Part shown: piece by piece, positions 48,384 to 56,029 of the stretch
Layout of the letters: every line of letters begins with the position of its first letter
Position numbering within the stretch: position 1 is the first letter of the stretch
Program-made: the position numbers and the translations under genes
Notes under the pieces: generated by a model
Database searches by the model: none
Seen by the model: only the letters and a program-made list of their open reading frames with translations
Told to the model about the DNA's origin: nothing
NCBI RefSeq assembly: GCF_000720725.1
Contig: NZ_JOCQ01000013.1
Coordinates: 66,105 to 130,104, forward strand
DNA: 64,000 nucleotides
Direction of reading: 5' to 3'
DNA from: Streptomyces rimosus subsp. rimosus
GTDB lineage: Bacteria > Actinomycetota > Actinomycetes > Streptomycetales > Streptomycetaceae

Positions 48384-49051
48384 GCGAGGCGCGCGGCGTG
48401 AAGGTGATGGTGGTCGACGACCACCCGATGTGGCGGGACGCGGTCGCCCGCGACCTGGCCGAGGCCGGGTTCGAGGTGGTGGCCACGGCCGGGGACGGGC
48501 CGCAGGCGGTGCGCCGGGCGCAGGCCGCCGCGCCCGACGTCCTGGTGCTGGACCTGAACCTGCCGGGCCTGCCCGGCGTGGAGGTCTGCCGGCAGCTGGT
48601 GGGCGCCGGCCCGGCGCCGCGGGTGCTGGTGCTGTCCGCCAGCGGCGAGCACGCCGATGTGCTGGAGGCCGTCAAGTCCGGCGCGACGGGCTATCTGCTC
48701 AAGTCGGCCAGCACGGAGGAGCTGGTGGACGCGGTGCACCGGACGGCGGCCGGCGACCCGGTGTTCACGCCGGGCCTGGCAGGGCTGGTCCTGGGGGAGT
48801 ACCGCCGGCTGGCGACCGAGCCGGCCCCGGCCGCCGAGGACGAGCCGGGCGCGCCGCGGCTGACCGAGCGGGAGACCGAGGTGCTGCGCCTGGTCGCCAA
48901 GGGCCTGTCGTACAAGCAGATCGCCGAGCGGCTGGTCATCTCGCACCGCACGGTCCAGAACCACGTGCAGAACACCCTGGGCAAGCTCCAGCTGCACAAC
49001 CGCGTCGAGCTGGTGCGGTACGCGATAGAACGCGGCCTGGACGAGTCGTGA
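48380..49051 (+). CDS. macR: NarL-family response regulator (MacR-like)
   Basis: A 223-residue response regulator. The receiver has D13/D14, phospho-acceptor D58 in VLVLDLNLPG and Lys in YLLKSAS. A C-terminal LuxR HTH follows (LTERETEVLRLVAKGLSYKQIA...HRTVQNHVQNTLGKL). The ATG overlaps the macS stop. MacR of S. coelicolor is reported to bind a TGAGTAC-n2-GTACTCA palindrome and to control membrane and lipoprotein genes; I found no exact copy of that site in this window. Confidence 0.87.
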   Translation: MSEARGVKVMVVDDHPMWRDAVARDLAEAGFEVVATAGDGPQAVRRAQAAAPDVLVLDLNLPGLPGVEVCRQLVGAGPAPRVLVLSASGEHADVLEAVKSGATGYLLKSASTEELVDAVHRTAAGDPVFTPGLAGLVLGEYRRLATEPAPAAEDEPGAPRLTERETEVLRLVAKGLSYKQIAERLVISHRTVQNHVQNTLGKLQLHNRVELVRYAIERGLDES

Positions 49052-49149
49052 CCCCGCGCCGCGGGGGGCGTGACGCCGCCCGCGCGGCGCGCGGGACACC
49101 GTACGCGCCCTGCGCCATCCGCTCGTACGAGTGAACGCTTCGCGCCAAC

Positions 49150-49168
49150 TCCCCGGCATTTCCGGGGA
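49150..49168. terminator. Weak hairpin downstream of macR
   Basis: TCCCCGG / CCGGGGA (7 bp) with a 5-base loop, followed by ATTCG, about 100 bases after the macR stop. Confidence 0.4.
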
Positions 49169-49293
49169 ATTCGCCTTCCGCCCCATCCCTGGGTGACGTG
49201 CCCCGCCATTAGCGTGACCGGCGTCGGCACAGCACGGCCGCGCGCGGCCACCGGCGGGTGCGCGGCCCCTCACGGGATGAAGGTGAAGAAGCG

Positions 49294-50322
49294 ATGCGGG
49301 TCGGAGTACTGACCGGCGGCGGTGACTGCCCCGGTCTCAACGCGGTCATCCGGGGCGTGGTGCGCAAGGGCGTCCAGGAGTACGGCTACGGCTTCGTCGG
49401 CTTCCGGGACGGCTGGCGCGGTCCGCTGGAGGGCGACGCGGTACCGCTCGACATCCCCGCCGTACGCGGCATCCTGCCGCGCGGCGGCACGGTCCTCGGC
49501 TCCTCGCGGACCAACCCCCTCAAGCACGAGGACGGTGTCCGCCGGATCAAGGACACCCTGGCCAAGGAGGAGGTCGAGGCGCTGATCACGATCGGCGGCG
49601 AGGACACCCTCGGCGTCGCGGCGCGGCTCTCCGGCGAGTACGGCGTGCCCTGCGTCGGTGTCCCCAAGACCATCGACAACGACCTGTCCGCCACCGACTA
49701 CACCTTCGGCTTCGACACCGCCGTCGGCGTCGCCACCGAGGCCATCGACCGGCTGCACACCACCGCCGAGTCGCACATGCGCGTCCTGGTGGTCGAGGTG
49801 ATGGGCCGGCACGCGGGCTGGATCGCGCTGCACTCCGGGCTGGCCGGCGGCGCCAACGTCATCCTCATCCCCGAGCAGCGCTTCGACGTGGAGCAGGTCT
49901 GCGGCTGGATCGAGTCCCGCTTCAAGGTCCGCTACGCGCCGATCGTGGTGGTCGCCGAGGGCGCCATGCCCAAGGACGGCGACCTGGTCCTCAAGCACGG
50001 CACCAAGGACTCCTTCGGTCATGTGCGCCTGACCGGCGTGGGCGAGTGGCTGGCCAAGGAGATCGAGGAGCGTACGGGCAAGGAGGCCCGTACGACGGTG
50101 CTCGGCCACACCCAGCGCGGCGGCACGCCCAGCGCCTTCGACCGCTGGCTGGCCACCCGCTTCGGCCTGCACGCGATCGACGCGGTGCGCGACGGCGACT
50201 TCGGGAAGATGGTGGCGCTGCGCGGCACCGACATCGTGCGGGTGCCGCTGGCGGAGGCCACCGCGAAGCTCAAGACCGTCGACCCGAGGCTGTACGCGGA
50301 GGCCGGGGTCTTCTTCGGCTGA
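49294..50322 (+). CDS. pfkA: 6-phosphofructokinase
   Basis: A 342-residue phosphofructokinase (fructose-6-phosphate to fructose-1,6-bisphosphate). MRVGVLTGGGDCPGLNAVIR is the nucleotide loop, PKTIDNDL carries the catalytic Asp, and GHTQRGGTPSAFDR lies near the C-terminus. D104 (GGEDT) and K125 (PKTIDND) are residues usually linked to pyrophosphate-dependent enzymes, yet the close Streptomyces homologue is reported as ATP-dependent. ATG 49294 is taken as the start because the homologue begins MRVGVLTGG; the frame extends to 49258 without support. It lies 242 bp after macR. Confidence 0.95.
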   Translation: MRVGVLTGGGDCPGLNAVIRGVVRKGVQEYGYGFVGFRDGWRGPLEGDAVPLDIPAVRGILPRGGTVLGSSRTNPLKHEDGVRRIKDTLAKEEVEALITIGGEDTLGVAARLSGEYGVPCVGVPKTIDNDLSATDYTFGFDTAVGVATEAIDRLHTTAESHMRVLVVEVMGRHAGWIALHSGLAGGANVILIPEQRFDVEQVCGWIESRFKVRYAPIVVVAEGAMPKDGDLVLKHGTKDSFGHVRLTGVGEWLAKEIEERTGKEARTTVLGHTQRGGTPSAFDRWLATRFGLHAIDAVRDGDFGKMVALRGTDIVRVPLAEATAKLKTVDPRLYAEAGVFFG

Positions 50323-50524
50323 GCCGCCCGCCCGCCGGTACGGCGCGCCCGGCCGTGGCGACGGACGCGTGACGCCGGATGTCGCCGCGCCCGGCACGCG
50401 GACGGCCCGGCCGCGCCCGGCGCCGTATATTCGGCCGTGTCACCGCATATGCCCAAAATGCCGAAGAAGTCGGAGAAGGGGCACCGGTGACCGGACCGAG
50501 TGACCGGCAACGTCGGGAGACACC

Positions 50525-51541
50525 GTGGAGATCATCGCATTCGGCGTGCAGGCGGACGAGCGGCCGCTGCTGGTGAAGGCCTTCGCCGGCCGCCACCAGG
50601 TCCGCTGTCTCGACGTCTTCCTCAACCGCGACACCGCCCCCATCGCCGCGGGCTACGAGGTCGTCAGCGTCAGCGTCAACGCGGACCTGTGCGCCGAGGT
50701 GATCCAGGAGCTGTCCGCCGGCGGCACGAAGATGATCGCCCAGCGCTCCACCGGCTACAACAACATCGATCTGGAGGCCGCGGCCGACCTCGGCGTGACC
50801 GTCGGCCGGGTCTCCTCCTACTCGCCGTACTCGGTCGCGGAGTTCGCCTGGGGCCTGGCCATGGCCGTCAACCGCCGGATCGTGCGGGCCGCCAACCGCA
50901 CCCGCAACTTCGACTTCCGGCTGGACGGGCTGCTCGGCCGCGATCTGCACGGCCGTACCGCGGGCGTGCTCGGCACCGGCAAGATCGGCGAGGCGTTCAC
51001 CCGTATCGCGCACGGCTTCGGGATGAACCTGCTGGGCTGGGACGTCGCCGAGAACCCGCACTGCACCGCGCTGGGCATGAAATACGTCGGCCTGGACCGG
51101 CTGTTCGCCGAGTCGGACCTGATCAGCCTGCATGTGCCGCTGATGGAGTCGACCCGGCACCTGATCGACGGCGCCGCGCTGGCCGCCATGAAGGACGACG
51201 CGATCCTGGTCAACTCCAGCCGCGGCGGCCTGGTGGACACCGCGGCGCTGGTGGAGACCCTCAAGGCGGGCCGGCTCGCCGGTGTCGGCCTGGACGTCTA
51301 CGAGGAGGAGGCCGGGCTCTTCTTCTTCGACAAGTCCCTGGAGGTCATCCACGACGACACCCTCGCCCGCCTGATGACCTTCGGGAACGTGCTGGTCACC
51401 TCGCACCAGGCGTACTTCACCGAGGACGCGGTCGGCCAGATCATCGACGCCACCGCACGCAACGTCGAGGACTACCTGGCCGGCCGCACCAACGAGAACA
51501 CCCTCGTCACACCAGGACAGCGGCCAGCAACTGCGCGGTGA
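50525..51541 (+). CDS. D-lactate dehydrogenase-like 2-hydroxyacid dehydrogenase
   Basis: A 338-residue NAD-dependent D-2-hydroxyacid dehydrogenase, fermentative D-LDH branch. The Rossmann motif is AGVLGTGKIGEAF. Catalytic Arg is in LVNSSRGGLVDT, Glu in GVGLDVYEEEAG, and His in VLVTSHQAYFTEDA; SYSPYSVAEFAWGLAM is typical of D-LDH. It probably interconverts pyruvate and D-lactate. GTG 50525 is the start. The 3' end overlaps the convergent trpEG gene by 35 bases. Confidence 0.93.
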   Translation: MEIIAFGVQADERPLLVKAFAGRHQVRCLDVFLNRDTAPIAAGYEVVSVSVNADLCAEVIQELSAGGTKMIAQRSTGYNNIDLEAAADLGVTVGRVSSYSPYSVAEFAWGLAMAVNRRIVRAANRTRNFDFRLDGLLGRDLHGRTAGVLGTGKIGEAFTRIAHGFGMNLLGWDVAENPHCTALGMKYVGLDRLFAESDLISLHVPLMESTRHLIDGAALAAMKDDAILVNSSRGGLVDTAALVETLKAGRLAGVGLDVYEEEAGLFFFDKSLEVIHDDTLARLMTFGNVLVTSHQAYFTEDAVGQIIDATARNVEDYLAGRTNENTLVTPGQRPATAR

Positions 51542-53432
51542 TCCCCGCGCCGTCCAGGGTCAGCACCGACTCCGGGTGGAACTGCACCCCCGCGAAGCCG
51601 GGGCCGCGCAGCGCGTGGACCTCGCCGGTCGCCGCGTCCCGGCTCAGCTCGACGCGGTGCATGGCCAGTTCCGCCACCGCCGGCTCGTCGCAGCGGGCCG
51701 TGAAGGTGTTGTAGAAGCCGACCGTCTCGGGGCGGCCGAAGAAGTCGATGCGCTCCTGCGCGCCCTGGAACGGCACCTCCTTGCGCACGATCTCCAGGCC
51801 CAGCTCGGCGGCGATCAGCTCATGGCCGAGGCAGACCCCGAGCAGGCCGTGCCGGTGGCCGCGGACCAGCTCCGCCGCCAGCGCGCGCAGCAGGCGCATC
51901 TTCGGGTCGGCGGTGTCCGACGGGTCGCCGGGGCCGGGGCCGAGCACGATCGGCCCCTCGTGGGCCCGCGCCGCCTCGCGCAGCCCCGGCTCGTCGTACC
52001 GGCGCACGGTCACCGTCAGCCCGGAGGTGCGCAGCAGGTGCGCCAGCATCGCGGTGAAGGTGTCCTCCGCGTCGATCACCAGCGCGTGGCCGGACAGCGC
52101 GGCGGTCGGCGCGCTGCTCTGCATCCGCAGCCAGAAGGGGGCGAGGTCCGCGCGCCGGGCGTCCAGGGCGGCGCGCACCCGCGGGTCGTCGGCGAGCCGG
52201 GGCCGTGCGGCGGTGTCCTCGGTACGGTCCCGCGCGGGGCGCACGCCGAGCGCCGTGAGCACCCCGGCGGCCTTGGCGTGGGTCTCGGCGACCTCGCCGC
52301 GCGGGTCGGAGGCCCGTACGAGCGTGGCGCCGACCGGGACCCGCAGCCCGCCGTCCGCGTCGATGTCGGCCGTACGGATCAGGATCGGCGAGTCCAGCGT
52401 CTGCGCGCCGCCCGCGTCCCGGCCGATCAGCGCCAGCGCCCCGGCGTAGTAGCCCCGGCCGCCCACCTCGTGTCGTTCGATCACCCGGCAGGCGTTCTGC
52501 ACCGGCGAGCCGACCACGGTGGCCGCGAACATCGTCTCCTTCAGCACCTCCCGCACATCCAGCGAGGAGCGGCCGCGCAGCTCGTACTCGGTGTGCGCGA
52601 GGTGCGCCATCTCCTTGAGCCGCGGCCCGACCACCACACCGCCCTTGTCGCCGACGGTGCACATCATCTTCAGCTCCTCGTCGACGACCATGGACAGCTC
52701 CTCCACCTCCTTGCGGTCGCCCAGGAACTCCAGCAGGTGCTCGGCGCTCGGGCCTCCGTCCGGGTAGCGGTAGGTGCCGCTGATCGGGTTCATCACGACC
52801 GTCCCGCCGGACATCCGCACATGCACCTCGGGGCTGGCGCCGACCAGCGTGCGCAGGCCCGGCCGGTGGACGACGTACGTCCAGTACGCGCCGCGCTCAC
52901 CGGCCAGCAGCCGCCGGAACAGGGCCAGCGCGTCGGCCGTGCCGAAGCCCGGGATCTCCCCCTGGAAGGTGCGCCGGATGACGAAGTTGGCGCCCTCCCC
53001 GGTGCCGATCTCGTCCTTCAGGACCCGCTCGACGATCCCGGCGTACGCGTCGTCGCAGACGTCGAAGGCGCCGTCCTCGACCCGCACCTCGTGCATGGGC
53101 AGCTGCGCCAGCACCTCGTCCAGCGGCAGCTCGTACGCCTCGTCCGGGCGCAGCACGGCCAGCGGCGTGCCGTCGTCGCGGACGTCGAAGCCGCGCTCGC
53201 GGATCTGCCGGAACGGTACTAGTGCCAGCGCGTCGGCGGCCGCCGTGCCGCCCTCCGGCACGCCTTCCCCGAGCGGGATGTCGGCCAGCCGTGGCACCTC
53301 GGTCACCTCACCGATCAGCACCTCGACGGTGTCGGCGGCGGGCCGGCCGGGCGTGCGGCGGCGCAGCAGGGCGAACGGCGGGCAGCCGGGGGACAGCAGA
53401 CGCCGCAGGACGTCATGGGTGGAGCGAGGCAT
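51507..53432 (-). CDS. Bifunctional anthranilate synthase (TrpE-TrpG fusion, PhzE-like)
   Basis: A 641-residue fusion. Residues about 100-415 are the chorismate-binding TrpE domain: MNPISGTYRY, DEELKMMCTVGD, ELRGRSSLDVREVLKETMFAATVVGSP broken by typical family residues, and GGRGYYAGALALIG. Residues about 450-641 are a class I glutamine amidotransferase: VLGPGPGDPSD, GVCLGHELI with Cys534, and QFHPES with His619 and Glu621. It makes anthranilate from chorismate and glutamine. The primary Trp role is supported by the Trp-codon leader and attenuator just upstream (53479-53585). PhzE-like homologues act in phenazine clusters, but no such genes are near. It overlaps the convergent dehydrogenase gene. 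Confidence 0.94.
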   Translation of the reverse strand: MPRSTHDVLRRLLSPGCPPFALLRRRTPGRPAADTVEVLIGEVTEVPRLADIPLGEGVPEGGTAAADALALVPFRQIRERGFDVRDDGTPLAVLRPDEAYELPLDEVLAQLPMHEVRVEDGAFDVCDDAYAGIVERVLKDEIGTGEGANFVIRRTFQGEIPGFGTADALALFRRLLAGERGAYWTYVVHRPGLRTLVGASPEVHVRMSGGTVVMNPISGTYRYPDGGPSAEHLLEFLGDRKEVEELSMVVDEELKMMCTVGDKGGVVVGPRLKEMAHLAHTEYELRGRSSLDVREVLKETMFAATVVGSPVQNACRVIERHEVGGRGYYAGALALIGRDAGGAQTLDSPILIRTADIDADGGLRVPVGATLVRASDPRGEVAETHAKAAGVLTALGVRPARDRTEDTAARPRLADDPRVRAALDARRADLAPFWLRMQSSAPTAALSGHALVIDAEDTFTAMLAHLLRTSGLTVTVRRYDEPGLREAARAHEGPIVLGPGPGDPSDTADPKMRLLRALAAELVRGHRHGLLGVCLGHELIAAELGLEIVRKEVPFQGAQERIDFFGRPETVGFYNTFTARCDEPAVAELAMHRVELSRDAATGEVHALRGPGFAGVQFHPESVLTLDGAGITAQLLAAVLV

Positions 53433-53478
53433 GTCGGCGGTTCCTTCCAGGAGGGAGGGAACGGCCCGGACAAGCAGG

Positions 53479-53501
53479 AAGGCCGCCCCTCGGGCGGCCT
53501 T
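53479..53501 (-). terminator. Trp attenuator hairpin
   Basis: Perfect 10-bp stem AAGGCCGCCC / GGGCGGCCTT with a 3-base loop, on the minus strand between the leader-peptide stop (53526) and the trpEG start (53432). Its position fits a ribosome-controlled attenuator. Confidence 0.8.
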
Positions 53502-53525
53502 CGCGATGTCGGTGGGTACGCGCGA

Positions 53526-53585
53526 TCAGTGGGCCGCCGGATGAGCGGTCCACCACCAGGCCTGGGTTGCCGGATGCGCGTACAT
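53526..53585 (-). CDS. Trp leader peptide (trpL-type) upstream of trpEG
   Basis: A 19-codon ORF, MYAHPATQAWWWTAHPAAH, with three consecutive Trp codons (positions 10-12). It ends 24 bases before the attenuator hairpin and about 94 bases before the trpEG start. Stalling at the Trp codons when charged tRNA-Trp is scarce is the classical mechanism, known for Streptomyces trp genes. Leader and hairpin are read directly; the antiterminator partner strand is not resolved. Confidence 0.9.
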   Translation of the reverse strand: MYAHPATQAWWWTAHPAAH

Positions 53586-53595
53586 GCGGGTCACC

Positions 53596-54417
53596 CTACC
53601 CGACGCGCTCCGGGAGCGCCGCGAGAAAGGCGGTCAGGGCGGCGTTGAAGGTGTCCGGCTGCTCCAGGTTGGGCAGGTGGGCGGCGTCCTCGATGACCGC
53701 GAGGCGGGCGTCCGGAATGCGGTCCCGCAGGAACTCGGCGTCGGCGACCGGCGTATATGTGTCGTCGCGGCCGACAACGACCAGGGCCGGGACGGCGAGG
53801 CCGGCCAACGTAGCGGTGTAATCCGGGCGTTCGGCGCGGCCCCGCTGTGCCGCGGCGGCGCCCTCGGGCGGCGTGCCGCGCATCATCCGGCGTACGTGCT
53901 CCGCCACCGCGGGACGGTCGGCGATGGTGCGCGGCGCGATCATCTTGTCCAGGACCTCTTCCGTGTAGCCGCCCATGCCCTCGCACAGCAGCCGGTCGGC
54001 CATGGCGTTGCGGGCGCGGCGGCCCTCGGGTGTCTCGGCGTGGGCGAAGGTGTCCGCGAGGACGAGGGCGCGCAGCCGGTGGGGGAAGCGGCGGGCGCAC
54101 TCCATGACGATCTGGCCGCCCATCGACAGGCCGCCGAGGACGATCCGCTCCGACACCCCCAGGTGGTCCAGGAGCGCGGCGAGGTCGGCCGCGAAGACCT
54201 CCAGGCGGGTGGTGCCCGGCACGACCTGGGAAGCGCCGTAGCCGCGCAGGTCGGGGACGATCACGCGGTGGCCGGCGGCGGCCAGGGCGGCGGTCTGCGG
54301 GGCCCACATGGTGTGGTCGAAGGGGTTCCCGTGGACGAGGAGGACGGTCGCGCCGTCCGTGCCGCCGGTGTCCTCGTAGGTGAGAGTGATGCCGTTGACG
54401 GCAGCGGTACGCAGCAC
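53596..54417 (-). CDS. Alpha/beta-hydrolase
   Basis: A 273-residue hydrolase of the haloperoxidase/lactonase-like branch. VLLVHGNPFDHTMW gives the oxyanion HGNP, GGLSMGGQIVME the nucleophile Ser, VVGRDDTYTP the acid and EDAAHLPNLEQPD the catalytic His. GTG 54417 is the start. It is divergent from a MocR-type regulator. Its promoter TTGCAC-17-TAGCAT (reverse strand, 54478-54506) overlaps one copy of a direct repeat likely bound by that regulator, so it is the probable target gene. Substrate unknown. Confidence 0.9.
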   Translation of the reverse strand: MLRTAAVNGITLTYEDTGGTDGATVLLVHGNPFDHTMWAPQTAALAAAGHRVIVPDLRGYGASQVVPGTTRLEVFAADLAALLDHLGVSERIVLGGLSMGGQIVMECARRFPHRLRALVLADTFAHAETPEGRRARNAMADRLLCEGMGGYTEEVLDKMIAPRTIADRPAVAEHVRRMMRGTPPEGAAAAQRGRAERPDYTATLAGLAVPALVVVGRDDTYTPVADAEFLRDRIPDARLAVIEDAAHLPNLEQPDTFNAALTAFLAALPERVG

Positions 54418-54477
54418 AACTTGCCCCTGTTCGATGAAAGTTCAGTGGAACTCGGCCGGTGGCCTGTTGACGGCCCG

Positions 54478-54530
54478 ATGCTATGAGGCGCATCATCTCG
54501 GTGCAATAAAAACATTGCTCTCGGTGCAAT
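54478..54530. promoter_or_regulatory. Hydrolase promoter and MocR-type direct repeats
   Basis: CTCGGTGCAAT occurs at 54497-54507 and again at 54520-54530, 23 bases apart (about two helical turns). On the minus strand the first copy contains TTGCAC (-35), separated by 17 bp from TAGCAT (-10, complement of 54478-54483), a near-consensus promoter for the hydrolase. Paired direct repeats in a divergent spacer are typical MocR sites. Confidence 0.65.
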
Positions 54531-54554
54531 TGCTCTGACGGAAGAGGAGGATCG

Positions 54555-55937
54555 GTGGAGGACTACCAGCGCATCGCCGACGCCGTCGCGGCCGACATCG
54601 CCGCCGGGCGGCTGCGCCCCGGCGACCGGCTCGCCACCCAGCGCGCCTTCGCCCGCGCCCACGGCATCGCCAACTCCACCGCCTCCCGCGTCTACCGGGA
54701 GCTGGTCCGCCGGGGGCTGACCGTCGGCGAGGTCGGCCGCGGCACCTACGTACGCGCCGCGCAGCACAGCCCCGGGCCCGCGCTGGCCGAGCCCGCCGAC
54801 CCGGCCCGCCGCCCCCGTGTCAACCTCGAACTGAACTACCCCGAGGCCCCCGGGCAGGCCGGCCTCCTCGCCCAGGGCCTGGCGCCCCTGCTGCGCCCCG
54901 ACGTGCTGAGCGCCGCGCTGACGGTCGCCCCCGCCACCGGCTCCCCGGCCGCCCGCGAAGCCTGCGCCGCCCTCCTGGCCCGCGCGGACTTCCGGCCCGA
55001 CCCGGACGGCCTGCTGTTCGCGGGCAACGGGCGCCAGGCCATCGCGGGCGCGCTCGCCGCGCTGGTGCCGCGCGGCGGGCGCCTGGGCGTCGAAGCGCTC
55101 ACGTATCCGCTGGTCAAGTCGGTCGCCGCCCGGCTGGGCGTCACTCTCGTACCGCTGGCCGGTGACGCGTACGGCCTGCTGCCCGACGCCGTACGGACCG
55201 CCCACCGCAGCGCCCCGCTGCACGCCGTCTACCTCCAGCCGACGCTGCACAACCCGCTCGGCGTGACCATGCCGGCCGAGCGCCGGGCCGAGCTGGCCGG
55301 CACCCTCCGCGCGCTGGACCTGTGGGCCGTCGAGGACGCCGTCTGGTCCTTCCTGCTGGACGACGACCGGCAGGAAGGCCTCCCGCCGCTGGCCGCGCTC
55401 GCCCCCGAGCGCACACTCCTGGTCGACAGCCTCTCCAAGCGCCTGTCGCCCGGCCTGACCGTCGGCCTGGTCCTGGCGCCGCCCGCATACGCCGAGCGGG
55501 TCGCCGCCGCCCTGCGCTCCGGCGGCTGGACGGCCGGCGCCTTCGCCCTGAACGCGGCGGTCCGCTGGCTGCACGACGGCGTGGTCGCCACGATCGTGGA
55601 GGCCAAGCGCCGGGACGCCGCCGCCCGGCAGGCCCTGGTCCGCGAGCACCTCGCCGGATTCCGTGTCCATGCCGACCCGTCCGCCTACTTCGCCTGGTGG
55701 GAGCTGCCCGCGCCGTGGCGCGCCGAGACCTTCCTCGCGGCCGCCGCCCGGCGCGGCATCGCCGTCACCCCGGGCGCCGCCTTTGCCGTCGGCCCGGAGG
55801 GCGCGCACGGCGCCGCCCCCGCCCCGGGCGCCGTCCGCGTCGCCCTCGCCGCCCCGCCCGCCGACGAGCTGGCGTACGCGCTGGCCGCGCTCGCCGCCAT
55901 CGCCCGGGGCAACCCGGAGGACTCCGAACCGGACTGA
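54555..55937 (+). CDS. MocR-type PLP-dependent transcriptional regulator
   Basis: A 460-residue chimeric regulator. The GntR winged helix is at about 1-68 (IAAGRLRPGDRLATQRAFARAHGI...GTYVRA). The rest is a fold-type I aminotransferase domain with QPTLHNPLG, VEDAVWSFL and the Schiff-base Lys295 in VDSLSKRLSPG. Such proteins sense vitamers or amino acids through PLP and often control a divergent gene. GTG 54555 follows GAGGAGG. Effector unknown; the divergent hydrolase is the likely target. Confidence 0.93.
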   Translation: MEDYQRIADAVAADIAAGRLRPGDRLATQRAFARAHGIANSTASRVYRELVRRGLTVGEVGRGTYVRAAQHSPGPALAEPADPARRPRVNLELNYPEAPGQAGLLAQGLAPLLRPDVLSAALTVAPATGSPAAREACAALLARADFRPDPDGLLFAGNGRQAIAGALAALVPRGGRLGVEALTYPLVKSVAARLGVTLVPLAGDAYGLLPDAVRTAHRSAPLHAVYLQPTLHNPLGVTMPAERRAELAGTLRALDLWAVEDAVWSFLLDDDRQEGLPPLAALAPERTLLVDSLSKRLSPGLTVGLVLAPPAYAERVAAALRSGGWTAGAFALNAAVRWLHDGVVATIVEAKRRDAAARQALVREHLAGFRVHADPSAYFAWWELPAPWRAETFLAAAARRGIAVTPGAAFAVGPEGAHGAAPAPGAVRVALAAPPADELAYALAALAAIARGNPEDSEPD

Positions 55938-56029
55938 GCGCCCCTGACCGCGTCCGCGGCAGTGGGAGCTTCGTCTCACATCCCGGTCGGCGAGATGGAC
56001 CCCTGTCCGGACCCCGTAAAGTTTGACGC

